Below are positions 29,876-38,684 of a stretch of DNA of 64,000 nt, in pieces (the first letter of the stretch is position 1; each line of letters starts with the position of its first letter). Source of the DNA: Thermococcus sp. 21S9 (GTDB taxonomy: Archaea; Methanobacteriota_B; Thermococci; Thermococcales; Thermococcaceae). Location of the stretch: contig NZ_SNUS01000001.1 of assembly GCF_012027635.1 (NCBI RefSeq), forward strand, positions 248,001-312,000. The letters run 5' to 3'. Under the pieces are notes generated by a model. That model was not told the origin of the DNA. It did no database searches and saw only the letters and a program-made list of their open reading frames with translations. The position numbers were made by a program, and so were the translations under genes.

Positions 29876-30889
29876 TCACTGGAGGTCGATGATTTGCTGG
29901 GTATAGGTGCTCGGGGTGGTGAACTGGATAACGCCGGGAGCACCGAACTCGGGGATGACCTTTCCAAGGACGGTGGTGCTGGTCTTGAATCCGTCGCCGA
30001 AGACACCGGTCCACTTAAGGGTGGTGGTAACGGTTCCAGTGAAGGACACAGTGGTGGTACCGTCACTTACGCTGGTGATTCCTGAGGTGTACTGGAAGAC
30101 CTGAGTACCGCCAACCCTGAGGGCGAGGACGACTATGTCACCGGAGGTAAGGGTTGGGAAGTTCTCCTTGACACTGTCGTCGCTGTCCTGAACGACGGCA
30201 ATACCGAAGTCAGTCGGCAGGGTAAGGTTGGTGAACGCGTAGTTGCCAAAGACGTCGCTAACGTTGGTCTGGTACGCATAGACGCTAGTCGGGGTACCGA
30301 AGGTTATGGTGACGTTCTTGGTTGAGTCCGGAAGGATGTAGTACGGCCCACCGGTGGTGTAGTTCGTGAGGTTAGCACCGACGATGGTTATGGTCTTGGC
30401 GGTTGCATCAATCTTGACCTCCGGAACGCTTGACCACTTGGCAGGGTCGAATATGACGGTCTTGGTTCCGTTAGTAACGTTGAAGTAAACCAGACTCTTA
30501 ACGGCCTGGTCGAGGAAGTAGAGCTCGTTGGCGTTGTCACCGAAGCGGTAGCTGAATATGGCCTGCTTGTTGCCGTCGCTGAGGGTAATCCTGGTCTTAG
30601 TGAGGTCGATTCCGTTGCTTCCGGCGTTCGGGGTTATGTAAACCGCGAGCTCCTGGATGTAGGTCGGGTTGGTGGCGCTGTCGGCCTTACCAACAATCCT
30701 CATGACCTGTATTCCGCTTGCAACCTCCTGGGTGGTCTGCTTACCGGTGGACTGGGCCTTCTGCTGGAGGTAACCACTCGTGTTGATGAGCACTGCCGCG
30801 GCCACTGCCGCAACGAGGACCATTGCGATGAACACTATGAGGGTTCCAATACCAACCGCACCCCTCTTCTTCAGTTTCCTAACGAACAT
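29876..30889 (-). CDS. arlB3: Archaellin ArlB3 (long form)
   Basis: At 337 residues this is the longest archaellin here, about 80-125 longer than the others, with the extra length in the outer domain (about residues 130-290, rich in Thr and Asn). The leader ends KKRG before [13 protein letters not shown]. It starts 14 bases after arlB2. Longer archaellins may form special parts of the filament, such as the hook or a terminal section; this is inference. Confidence 0.92.
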   Translation of the reverse strand: MFVRKLKKRGAVGIGTLIVFIAMVLVAAVAAAVLINTSGYLQQKAQSTGKQTTQEVASGIQVMRIVGKADSATNPTYIQELAVYITPNAGSNGIDLTKTRITLSDGNKQAIFSYRFGDNANELYFLDQAVKSLVYFNVTNGTKTVIFDPAKWSSVPEVKIDATAKTITIVGANLTNYTTGGPYYILPDSTKNVTITFGTPTSVYAYQTNVSDVFGNYAFTNLTLPTDFGIAVVQDSDDSVKENFPTLTSGDIVVLALRVGGTQVFQYTSGITSVSDGTTTVSFTGTVTTTLKWTGVFGDGFKTSTTVLGKVIPEFGAPGVIQFTTPSTYTQQIIDLQ

Positions 30890-30903
30890 CTCACATCACC
30901 CCC

Positions 30904-31539
30904 TCACTGGAGCTCGATAACATCCGTAGTGTAGGTGCTCGGGGTGGTGAACTGGATAACACCAGGAGCACCCTGCTCCGGAATAACCTCACCAGTAATG
31001 GTGGTTCCTGGTCCAATGCCACCAAGGGCAGCGGTAGCGTTTATGGTAAGGGCGACAAGGTCACCCTGGTTGATGGTCGGGTAGTTCTGCTGGACTGAGT
31101 TGTCTGCGTCCTGGATGACGACGATACCGAAGTTGTAGCCGGTGGTCGGCCAAGCGCCTGAGACACTGAATATGTCGTTAACGGGTCCGTTGTAGTAGTA
31201 GTTGCTGTTGTAGTAGAGGGCAACCTCAGCGGTCTTGCTCCTGAGGACGACCTTGGTGTACTTGAGGTCGATACCACTGCTTCCAGCGTTGGGCTTGATG
31301 TAGACGGCGAGCTTGTCGATGACATTGCTGGTGGTGTTAACGTGGCCTATGACACTGCTAACCTGTATTCCGCTGGCGACTTCCTGGGTGGTCTGCCTAC
31401 CGGTACTGGAAGCCTTCTGCTGGAGGTAACCACTCGTGTTAATGAGAACTGCCGCAGCCACTGCCGCCACTAACACCATGGCAATGAACACTATGAGGGT
31501 TCCAATACCAACCGCACCTTTCCTCTTTCTCACGTTCAT
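30904..31539 (-). CDS. arlB2: Archaellin ArlB2
   Basis: The 211-residue archaellin has the leader MNVRKRKG before [13 protein letters not shown] and ends [15 protein letters not shown], identical with ArlB1 at the end. The first about 150 bases and the last about 130 bases are nearly identical to arlB1 in DNA, suggesting gene conversion. GGAGGTGATGGGG precedes ATG 31539. Confidence 0.93.
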   Translation of the reverse strand: MNVRKRKGAVGIGTLIVFIAMVLVAAVAAAVLINTSGYLQQKASSTGRQTTQEVASGIQVSSVIGHVNTTSNVIDKLAVYIKPNAGSSGIDLKYTKVVLRSKTAEVALYYNSNYYYNGPVNDIFSVSGAWPTTGYNFGIVVIQDADNSVQQNYPTINQGDLVALTINATAALGGIGPGTTITGEVIPEQGAPGVIQFTTPSTYTTDVIELQ

Positions 31540-31544
31540 TCCCC

Positions 31545-31578
31545 ATCACCTCCCAAATAAGTTAGAGGGAAACGAAAA
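31545..31578 (-). terminator. T-rich intergenic terminator after arlB1
   Basis: On the minus strand the 39-base gap after the arlB1 stop reads TTTTCGTTTCCCTCTAACTT followed by ATTT. It is the second U-tract gap in the archaellin block and may make part of the transcripts stop after arlB1, so that the first archaellin is made in excess. Confidence 0.45.
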
Positions 31579-32283
31579 TCACTGAAGCTCTATAACGTCG
31601 GTGGTGTAGGTGCTCGGGGTGGTGAACTGGATAACACCAGGAGCACCCTGCTCCGGAATAACCTCACCAGTAATGGTGGTCCTCGGGGCAATTCCACCGA
31701 GGGTCTGGTTGGCGTCGATGGCTATGATGACAAGGTCACCCTGGTTGAGGGTTGGGGTAGTCGGCTTGACGCTACCGTCAGCGTCCTGGAGGACTATGAG
31801 ACCGAAGGTCGAGCTGGTAAGGAGGCTCCAGTTGAAGGTAGCAGCGGTGGTTGAGAGAGTACCGTTAACGCCAGTAACAGTCTCGTTGAAGATGTTGCCC
31901 TGCGGAAGAGCAACATAGGTCTGGGTCTTAGAAACGCTGTTGTAGACGTAGGCGTACTTAAGGGAGACCTCCTTCTGTCCGTTGCTGAGAATGACCCTGG
32001 TCTTGGTGAGGTCAATTCCCGTGCTTCCGGCGTTCGGAGTTATGTAAACCGCGAGCCTGGTTATCGGCTGGGTCGTGTCCGGGGTGTATCCAACGACCCT
32101 CTCGACCTGTATTCCGCTGGCGACTTCCTGGGTGGTCTGCCTACCGGTACTGGAAGCCTTCTGCTGGAGGTAACCACTCGTGTTAATGAGAACTGCCGCA
32201 GCCACTGCCGCCACTAACACCATGGCAATGAACACAATCAGGGTACCGATACCGACGGCACCTCTTCTGGTCCTGGCCTTCAT
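31579..32283 (-). CDS. arlB1: Archaellin ArlB1
   Basis: The 234-residue archaellin is the first gene of the operon, with leader MKARTRRG before [13 protein letters not shown]. The cleaved subunit polymerises through its N-terminal helix. The outer domain has a few NxS/T sites for N-glycans. Being promoter-proximal and followed by a U-tract, it is the best candidate for a major filament subunit. GGTGA precedes ATG 32283. Confidence 0.93.
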   Translation of the reverse strand: MKARTRRGAVGIGTLIVFIAMVLVAAVAAAVLINTSGYLQQKASSTGRQTTQEVASGIQVERVVGYTPDTTQPITRLAVYITPNAGSTGIDLTKTRVILSNGQKEVSLKYAYVYNSVSKTQTYVALPQGNIFNETVTGVNGTLSTTAATFNWSLLTSSTFGLIVLQDADGSVKPTTPTLNQGDLVIIAIDANQTLGGIAPRTTITGEVIPEQGAPGVIQFTTPSTYTTDVIELQ

Positions 32284-32330
32284 TCACCACGCACCCCCGT
32301 AGGGTTTTCTGCGTTAGGGTTTACGCCCGG

Positions 32331-32340
32331 AAAATATAAA
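32331..32340 (-). promoter_or_regulatory. Archaellum operon TATA box
   Basis: TTTATATTTT on the minus strand, with AAGGGC just upstream as a possible BRE. Transcription would start near 32310, giving a leader of about 27 bases before arlB1. Confidence 0.65.
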
Positions 32341-32361
32341 GCCCTTTTTTGTTCTTAGTAG

Positions 32362-32397
32362 TGTAGGTGGTTATGTAGGTGCATATGTAGGTACTAA
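32362..32397. promoter_or_regulatory. Three 12-base repeats, candidate EarA operator of the archaellum operon
   Basis: TGTAGGTGGTTA (32362), TGTAGGTGCATA (32374) and TGTAGGTACTAA (32386) follow each other with an exact 12-base period; a weaker fourth unit (TGTTCTTAGTAG) occupies 32350-32361. The array ends about 9 bases (weak unit) or 21 bases (strong units) upstream of the arlB1 TATA box. It lies 30 bases upstream of the TATA box of the divergent 1190-residue protein gene. Confidence 0.75.
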
Positions 32398-32427
32398 CCA
32401 CAATGGCCCAAGCGAAACCATCACTAA

Positions 32428-32437
32428 GATATATAAA
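32428..32437 (+). promoter_or_regulatory. TATA box for the large secreted protein gene
   Basis: GATATATAAA lies 33-42 bases before ATG 32470, giving a start near 32457 and a short leader with GGTG. Confidence 0.6.
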
Positions 32438-32469
32438 CCCGACGAACACAGAAAGTTACGGTGATTCCT

Positions 32470-35400
32470 ATGCAACGAAGGGATTGGGCAATAGTGCTGG
32501 CGTTAATCGTAATGCTTCTCGGTAGTGGTGTTCCAGGACTGGCATGGGTGAGCTACACCTACGACGAGAACAGCAACGTACAGCTGTTTCTCTGGCCTTC
32601 CAGCCAGCTTGTAGCACCAAACCAGACAGTCACCGTCGCAATTGTTCTGTGGAAGCCCGGCGAGGGTGGAATAGCGAACGCGACGGTAACCATAATGACA
32701 GAGAACGGGCTCTACAACGTCACCACCAACAAGGACGGCTACGCCAGTCTGAACCTGACCTTCGCGGAGGAGGGGAACCACTGGATAAAGGCCACATACG
32801 GAAACATTTCAACGGAGACATGGGTCAACGTCGAAAAAGTCCCGCCGTATCTCTTCATCGAGAAAGACCTAACGCTCCAGGCCAACAAGAGCTACAGCGT
32901 CGAGTGGACGCTTCTCACGCCCTACATCCTCACGCCATACAGCGGAGCCGTCAACGTGACGGTGTTCTTCAACGGGCGGGAAGTCAGGAGAGAGATAATG
33001 AACGTCACCGACGGAAAGCTAAAGCTCATCCTCAGATTCAACGAGACCGGAACCGGCGAGGTTCTCTTCGACGGCAGAACAGCGTCGCACTTCGAGGTTC
33101 GGAAGAAGATAATCCTCGTCAAGCTCATAGGTCCGGATAGAGCATACGTCGGTCAGAACGTGACGATTCACCTTCTTGCCTGGGACGCCGGAGCAAACGC
33201 ACCCTACAACGGAAACCTCACCGTCGAGCTTAGGCGGTGGTACTACAGCAACGGGACCGTCATACCGGACAACTTAACGGTTGACGTGAGGAACGGCTAC
33301 ACCAACTTCACCCTGACCATCCCGGACTGCGACAGCCTCGATATCATCGCGGGTGTTGGGTCACGCACCATATGGATTGAAAAGTCCACCCCATCACCCC
33401 AGCCGTCAACCAACGAAACCTCCAATGAGACGCCGTTAATCTTCACGATAACACCCGACAGGGTTCTGGCAGAGCCGGGCCAGAGCATCGCCTTTGTCGT
33501 CAACACGACAAGGGAAGGAACCTACAACATGACCATCACATGGTACAGGTGGAACTTCGGTGGGTGGGACTGGAACGGAGAAACCAACACAACCCTCGTG
33601 ACCTTCAACGGTACCAAGAGCGTCATCAAGAGGATAACTGTTCCGGAGTGGGCATACTACGGCGAGGTCAGGATAGGAAACGCAATGGCGAGAGTTTACA
33701 CCCTGAGGCCGAACCTATGGGGCAGTGCTTGGATTAACCTGACGTACAGCCCAGAGGCAGGACTTAAGACTGGAGACACCCTCATGATTAGCGGTGGCCT
33801 CGAGAACAGAACCAAGGACTGGTTCTACGACTGGGAGAAGTTCTACAGGGGACTCGCCAACGAGACCGTGTACATCTTCACCCCCTGGGGCGTTAAAACT
33901 GTGAAGACCGACGAAGACGGCAGGTTCAACGTCAACGTTTCAGTTCCTTCGGAGAGACTGCCCGACATGGTATGGGACAGACATCCGGAGGTTCTCTTCC
34001 TCCACAGGTCGGGAGCGTACGAGGGCACGACCGTTGACACACCGAGGGCGAGGGTCTTCGTTAACATGACCTCCGACGGGGTCAGGATAAACATCGAGCC
34101 GGCGGACGACAGGGGAATTGACTGGGGCCTCAAGACCCCGACCGTTGTTGAATTCGGCCAGTACTTTGACTGGAAATACATCGGGAACGTGACTTCCCTC
34201 TACGTTACATCAAACGCGACAGTTCCGGGCAATGTAAGCCCCGGGGTTTACCTGTTCAAGATTCTCCCAAACAACTGGCTCTGCTACCGGGACCCGGAGG
34301 GTGGCGTTGGTTGCAGTGCGGGAAGTCAGACCACCGAGAGAATTTACTACGTAACCAGGGGGCTTGAACTTCCCAAGGACGTCGAATACACCGGCGGTGA
34401 GCTGGAGGTCCCGATTAAGCTCCCAGGAAAAGGCGTCTTCTACTACTCCTACTACTCCAACGGGCAGGAGCACAATGAAATCGGCTTCACCGACGAAAAC
34501 GGAAACGGTGTGGCCAAGATAAATGTCGAGAACATCCCCGCCGGAAGCTGGCACCTGTACTTCATACGCTTCGGCTTCGTGAGCGATAAGGGGGCTCTCT
34601 TCGACATAAACTGGGACCTGTGGGTGCACAACACGGTTGACACCCTCCCACCGGCAGTAACTGCAACGGTGACTCCCCAGGTTCAGGAGGTCGGTAAGAG
34701 CGTGATGATTAACATAAGCGTCTGGGACGACGGAGGAATTAAGCAGTTGAACTACACAATTACAAACGTAACGAACGTAATAGAGAGGAACAGCCTGAAC
34801 TTCACCTATCCAATAAACGGCTATTCGGTCAGGTTCAACTTCACCATCAGGGGCCTCGAAGACTACATCCTGAACGTCACCGCGGTGGATGAGGCCGGCC
34901 ACGTCACAACAAAGCTCGTAAACTTCTACGGCAAGGCCGTGGAGACGGAGAAGCTCAACCTCACAGCCAACGGAACCCACGAGCTTAACGTTGCCAACCA
35001 GATCCAGATAGTCGTTGCACCCGCCGAGAACCAGAGCGTCACGATGAACGTCACCGTAGCGTCGACCGTCGAGAACGAGAGTGCCAGGGTGAAGATGACG
35101 GCCAAGGGTTATGAGGACCTCAAATACGTTAAAGTTGAGACCAACGAAACGGTAAAGTACTCCTGGGTAATCCTCAACCTGACTTACAACGACGAGGTAC
35201 TCAAGAAACTCGGCATAAGCGAGAACGCGGTAACACTCCTCTACTGGAACGGAACCGAGTGGATTGACCTCAGCAAACACGTTGGGCAGACAATCCCCGA
35301 CAACTCACCTTACGGCAACATAACAATCTATGGCTTCGGAAGGGACCCTGTCCACAACTACGTCTGGGCCAACGTCAGCCACCTGAGCGAGTACGCCCTA

Positions 35401-36042
35401 GGCGTGAAGTTGCCGGACCTCAAGGTTGACGCCATCGGTCCGACCAAGTTCTACGTCGGTATTCCGCAGACGATAAACGTCACGATACAGAACCTTGGCG
35501 GACCAGTCGATAAGCCATTTGACGTCGTCCTCTACGTCAACGGAACCGAGGTTGGAAGGGTTACGGTTAGCGAGGTTTCGGAGGGGGCGGAGTTCTCACT
35601 GCCGTTCAAGTGGACGCCTGAGAAAGAGGGCAACTACACGATAAAGGCCGTCATTGACCCCGACAACAGGATTCAGGAGAGCAACGAGAGCAACAACGAG
35701 CTTACCGTTCTCGGTGAGGTCGTCAAGGGAGGCACGGTAAGCGCGAGCGGGCTCGTTCTGACGCTGATGAGGGTGGACTACCTCTACTACCTGTACTACA
35801 CCAGAAACATTCAGACCTTCGAAAAGCTCTACCAGGAGGCCGTAAAGGCCAACGTCTCCAATGCAACTCTCCAGGAGGCCCTTAAGCACAAGGAGCTGGC
35901 TGAGAAATACTACAAGGAGGCCTCGAAGTACGGGCCAATTCTCAGCAACATCGGCAACATCCGCCTCTACCCGTACCTGAGAAGAGCATACTCCGAACTC
36001 AAGAAGGCGATAGAAATCCTGGAGAAGGCCCTTGAGGCCTGA
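32470..36042 (+). CDS. Large secreted multi-domain surface protein with CARDB domain
   Basis: The 1190-residue protein has a signal peptide (WAIVLALIVMLLGSGVPGLAW), a series of Ig-like beta domains with very many NxS/T sites, a Pro/Asn linker near residue 310, a CARDB-type domain (about residues 975-1085, LPDLKVDAIGPTKFYVG and ESNNELTVL) and a C-terminal helical domain of about 90 residues. No C-terminal membrane helix or CGP-CTERM is seen, so it may be released or held by S-layer contacts. Divergent from arlB1 over a shared operator region, it may be an adhesin or envelope part tied to motility. GTG 32461 is an alternative start. Confidence 0.75.
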   Translation: MQRRDWAIVLALIVMLLGSGVPGLAWVSYTYDENSNVQLFLWPSSQLVAPNQTVTVAIVLWKPGEGGIANATVTIMTENGLYNVTTNKDGYASLNLTFAEEGNHWIKATYGNISTETWVNVEKVPPYLFIEKDLTLQANKSYSVEWTLLTPYILTPYSGAVNVTVFFNGREVRREIMNVTDGKLKLILRFNETGTGEVLFDGRTASHFEVRKKIILVKLIGPDRAYVGQNVTIHLLAWDAGANAPYNGNLTVELRRWYYSNGTVIPDNLTVDVRNGYTNFTLTIPDCDSLDIIAGVGSRTIWIEKSTPSPQPSTNETSNETPLIFTITPDRVLAEPGQSIAFVVNTTREGTYNMTITWYRWNFGGWDWNGETNTTLVTFNGTKSVIKRITVPEWAYYGEVRIGNAMARVYTLRPNLWGSAWINLTYSPEAGLKTGDTLMISGGLENRTKDWFYDWEKFYRGLANETVYIFTPWGVKTVKTDEDGRFNVNVSVPSERLPDMVWDRHPEVLFLHRSGAYEGTTVDTPRARVFVNMTSDGVRINIEPADDRGIDWGLKTPTVVEFGQYFDWKYIGNVTSLYVTSNATVPGNVSPGVYLFKILPNNWLCYRDPEGGVGCSAGSQTTERIYYVTRGLELPKDVEYTGGELEVPIKLPGKGVFYYSYYSNGQEHNEIGFTDENGNGVAKINVENIPAGSWHLYFIRFGFVSDKGALFDINWDLWVHNTVDTLPPAVTATVTPQVQEVGKSVMINISVWDDGGIKQLNYTITNVTNVIERNSLNFTYPINGYSVRFNFTIRGLEDYILNVTAVDEAGHVTTKLVNFYGKAVETEKLNLTANGTHELNVANQIQIVVAPAENQSVTMNVTVASTVENESARVKMTAKGYEDLKYVKVETNETVKYSWVILNLTYNDEVLKKLGISENAVTLLYWNGTEWIDLSKHVGQTIPDNSPYGNITIYGFGRDPVHNYVWANVSHLSEYALGVKLPDLKVDAIGPTKFYVGIPQTINVTIQNLGGPVDKPFDVVLYVNGTEVGRVTVSEVSEGAEFSLPFKWTPEKEGNYTIKAVIDPDNRIQESNESNNELTVLGEVVKGGTVSASGLVLTLMRVDYLYYLYYTRNIQTFEKLYQEAVKANVSNATLQEALKHKELAEKYYKEASKYGPILSNIGNIRLYPYLRRAYSELKKAIEILEKALEA

Positions 36043-36050
36043 CCTCTCCC

Positions 36051-37004
36051 TTAAATTTTTTCCACGACGAGCACGCTGTTTCCCGGACGCTCCACATTGA
36101 AGGAGAATCCCCACTTATGAAGTGTCCTCGTTATCTCCTTAACAGTCGGGAAGCCCGTGAAGTCCTTGTTCAACGCCTCGAAGAACTCCAGGGCCGAGAC
36201 GTTCTCAAAGGTGTCCCTGAAGGGCTCGACTATCACCAGCTTGCCCCCACTCTTCAGGGTCTCGAAGGCGTTCTTAAGGACCTTGGCCCTATCTGGAATG
36301 TACTCAAGGACGAAACTCATTAGAACGGCATCGTACTCGTTGACCGGCCGTATGAGCCTGGCGTCGAGCTCTTTAAGGGAAACCGGAAGGTTCTTTTCCT
36401 CAGCCCGAGAGCGGGCTATCTCAAGGAGCGCGGGCGAGTAGTCGAGACCGAGGTAGATACCGTCATAGCCGACGATTCTGCCGAAGAACTCCGGCGATAC
36501 TGAACCACAGCCTATATCAAGAACCGCCGAGCCGGGCTTCAGACCCGCGACGTCCGCCATCACCTCACGGTATGCCCTCGCGAAGGCAGTGTTCATCCTC
36601 ATGTCCCAGAAGTCAGCGTCCTTGTCGAAATCCATGAGAATGTGAGGATGTGTTGGGGTTATGAAAGCATAGTCAACCATCCTGTATATTTCCTCGTGGA
36701 TGGACACCCAGTCGGGGAGAAGGAGGTCGTACTTATCGGGCGGAATCTCGAGTGTGTAAGAAAAACCGTTGAGGTGCAACCTGCCCCTGCGAACCTCAAC
36801 TATCTTGAGGTCCTGTAGAGTTGAGACAAACTTCACGAGTAGGGCCCTGTTTGGAAGACCGACTTTGTCGAGTAGCTCCTGGAGGGTGGGTTCCTTCGCA
36901 AGGAGGGAAAAGATACCGTGTTTCGTACCGAGGGAAACAATCTGGAGTATGGCAATCCTGACCATGTGGTCTATGTTGGTGTCAACGACCCTTGGGGAGG
37001 TCAT
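36051..37004 (-). CDS. fam: fla-associated methyltransferase (fam type)
   Basis: The 317-residue protein has an N-terminal winged-helix dimerisation domain (about residues 1-85), like O-methyltransferases, and a Rossmann SAM-binding domain with VLDIGCGSVSPEFFG (about residue 163). A methyltransferase at this place in the archaellum locus of Pyrococcus was named fam; its substrate is not known to me. It lies 9 bases downstream of the EarA-like gene on the same strand and is probably co-transcribed with it. GAGGTGGGG precedes ATG 37004. Confidence 0.78.
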   Translation of the reverse strand: MTSPRVVDTNIDHMVRIAILQIVSLGTKHGIFSLLAKEPTLQELLDKVGLPNRALLVKFVSTLQDLKIVEVRRGRLHLNGFSYTLEIPPDKYDLLLPDWVSIHEEIYRMVDYAFITPTHPHILMDFDKDADFWDMRMNTAFARAYREVMADVAGLKPGSAVLDIGCGSVSPEFFGRIVGYDGIYLGLDYSPALLEIARSRAEEKNLPVSLKELDARLIRPVNEYDAVLMSFVLEYIPDRAKVLKNAFETLKSGGKLVIVEPFRDTFENVSALEFFEALNKDFTGFPTVKEITRTLHKWGFSFNVERPGNSVLVVEKI

Positions 37005-37013
37005 CTCCCCACC

Positions 37014-37343
37014 TCACAGGAACCGCCTGTAGTAGCGGTAGTATTCCTTCAGGTAATCCACGACCTTCTTGCCGTATTCTGTAAGGCGGTAGTACTTGAA
37101 GCCGTTGCTCGCTATCTCCTCAACGAGACCGAGGTAAACCAGGGAGCTCTCACCGTTGTAGCGGTTACCAAGACCAACAAGAGCCCCCCTCACGTTCGAC
37201 GGGTCAGAACCAACGACCCTTGCAATCTCCGACAGGTACGTTGCGGACGGATATATCTCGTTCAGGTACATCAGTATCTTCTTTCTGAGCTCACTGCGGT
37301 GCAATGAGCGGAGCACCTGCGGGTCTATTACCACCGAGTTCAT
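37014..37343 (-). CDS. earA: EarA-like winged-helix regulator of archaellum genes
   Basis: The 109-residue protein has a winged-helix DNA-binding domain: SELRKKILMYLNEIYPSATY, then LSEIARVVGSDPSNVRGALVGL as the helix-turn-helix, and a wing with YRLTEYGKKVVDYL. Size, fold and location match EarA, the euryarchaeal archaellum activator described in Methanococcus and Pyrococcus. ATG 37343 is preferred to a longer frame because GGTGGTGG precedes it and the upstream part includes promoter sequence. It probably binds the 12-base repeats seen at motility promoters in this window, including its own. Confidence 0.8.
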   Translation of the reverse strand: MNSVVIDPQVLRSLHRSELRKKILMYLNEIYPSATYLSEIARVVGSDPSNVRGALVGLGNRYNGESSLVYLGLVEEIASNGFKYYRLTEYGKKVVDYLKEYYRYYRRFL

Positions 37344-37395
37344 TCTTCCACCACCCCGGGCTTTTTCTGAACTGATTGTACCCCTCTGAACTTTA

Positions 37396-37427
37396 TGTAG
37401 ATGAATGTGCAGGTGCATCGTGTTAGT
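37396..37427. promoter_or_regulatory. EarA-type repeats at the earA start region
   Basis: TGTAGATGAATG (37396) and TGCAGGTGCATC (37408) are two units with a 12-base period; a shifted half unit TGTTAGT follows at 37421. Here the units lie downstream of the TATA box, at the predicted transcription start, unlike at the other promoters. Confidence 0.6.
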
Positions 37428-37440
37428 ATCTGTGATTAGA

Positions 37441-37450
37441 AAATATATAA
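37441..37450 (-). promoter_or_regulatory. TATA box of the earA-fam transcript
   Basis: TTATATATTT on the minus strand predicts a start near 37420 and a leader of about 75 bases. Confidence 0.55.
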
Positions 37451-37511
37451 CGTTTTCGCATGGATAATGTCCCTGATACAACGAAAATCTCATCGAATTG
37501 GGGAATTATCA

Positions 37512-37595
37512 CAACCTTTCGATACTCGTGGAAGGTTGGTGTTTTCCTCTATGATTTTGGATAAAATCCAAACAGGTTTCACAAAACCTTTAAAG
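37512..37595. promoter_or_regulatory. Three inverted repeats and TATA box before the membrane coiled-coil gene
   Basis: CAACCTT/AAGGTTG (37512-37538, loop 13), TTTGGAT-AAA-ATCCAAA (37556-37572, perfect) and AGGTTT-CACA-AAACCT (37574-37589) occur in a row. The last overlaps the TATA box CCTTTAAAG (37587-37595) of the gene at 37638. They could be operators for an unknown regulator. Confidence 0.45.
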
Positions 37596-37637
37596 CATTG
37601 GTGCCCATATTAGTTCCACGGGCTCCGGGTGGTAATC

Positions 37638-38684
37638 ATGTGGGAAGCTATAGCAGTAACCGCAGTGGTTGCAGTGGCGCTCGTTCTCTACGTTAGAGAC
37701 GTTACGAACAAGGTTCTCGCGAGATATTTCGAACTCAAAGACGACCTAATGGAGCTCGAAGAGAACTTCACCGGGTTCCGCTCTGCCATCGAGAAAAGGC
37801 TCTCTGAACTGAGGAGCACGGACAGGGGCCCAACCCAGCTCCCGGAGCTCAGGGAGATACGGGAAAAGCTGGCCTCTCTTGAAAAGTCCTTGAAGGAGTT
37901 CAAGAAATTCGAAACGAAGTTCGAGTTCGAGATTGGAAGCGTTAAGAACGGCCTTGAGAGACTTGAGGGCAGAGTTGACAGACTTAAAAGGGAAGTTGAG
38001 GAGAGCAGGGAGCTGATAAAGGAAGAGCTCAAGGAAGAAATCATCCGGGAGCTTGAGGAGGAGATAGAGCACCTCGAAGAGGTCATCGAGAGGAGGAAGA
38101 ACGAGGAAGTTGAGGAGTTCCTTGAAGTCATCAAAGCAGCTATTACACTGCAACCGGAGAAGCTCCGCGAGGGCCTTCTCGAAGCCAAGCGCGCGCTCCT
38201 CTCGCTCAGGGACATAGCGAAGGTTTACGTCCTGACCGGAAAGGGGCAGAAGGAGTTCCAGGAGCTCAAAGAGAACCTCGTCGAACTCCTCAAGAACCTG
38301 AGGAAGCTGGCAATCGTCTCCGTCCCGGACGAGAACGTTTACTCCAAGTTCAACGAGGTCATAGTTAAGACGAAGAGACTCGAACTGCCCATGAAGCGCG
38401 GTGACAGGGAGCTCTCACCCGAGAAAAGCTTCATCGAGATACACAGGATAACCTACGAGCTGGCAGGTGAGATTGACAGGATTGCCGAGATGCTCGGAGA
38501 GCCCGTCCCCGTGACGCCGGTAGAGAAGGAGTTCTATGAGAAACTGCGCTACCAGTTCGAGGAGCTGAGAAGGCTGGAGGAGCAGGTGCAGAAGTTAATG
38601 CTCAAGCTCGGAGCCGTTGAGAAGGAGCCCGAAGAGAAGAAAGACGACATAGAGGAAATTCTAAAGGACCTCAACCTCCTCTAA
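37638..38684 (+). CDS. Membrane-anchored coiled-coil protein, paralogue of the one at 49438
   Basis: The 348-residue protein has one N-terminal membrane helix (AIAVTAVVAVALVLYV), a long coiled coil (about residues 25-165) and a C-terminal helical domain (about 175-330). The latter matches the protein at 49438-50178: both have ...LP...LSPE/LPPEEA-[FL]I..., a helix with I-x-x-I/L-DE/AEM and then [VA]VTP[VL]E followed by a coiled coil. I know no family name. The basic face is cytoplasmic, so it would project inward from the membrane. Its 3' end overlaps convergent cheW by 4 bases. Confidence 0.75.
   Translation: MWEAIAVTAVVAVALVLYVRDVTNKVLARYFELKDDLMELEENFTGFRSAIEKRLSELRSTDRGPTQLPELREIREKLASLEKSLKEFKKFETKFEFEIGSVKNGLERLEGRVDRLKREVEESRELIKEELKEEIIRELEEEIEHLEEVIERRKNEEVEEFLEVIKAAITLQPEKLREGLLEAKRALLSLRDIAKVYVLTGKGQKEFQELKENLVELLKNLRKLAIVSVPDENVYSKFNEVIVKTKRLELPMKRGDRELSPEKSFIEIHRITYELAGEIDRIAEMLGEPVPVTPVEKEFYEKLRYQFEELRRLEEQVQKLMLKLGAVEKEPEEKKDDIEEILKDLNLL

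Noticed and set aside
34210-35280. 356-codon minus-strand frame inside the large secreted protein gene
   Set aside because: The plus-strand gene has a signal peptide, NxS/T sites and a CARDB domain. The antisense protein is a Val/Leu-rich shadow.
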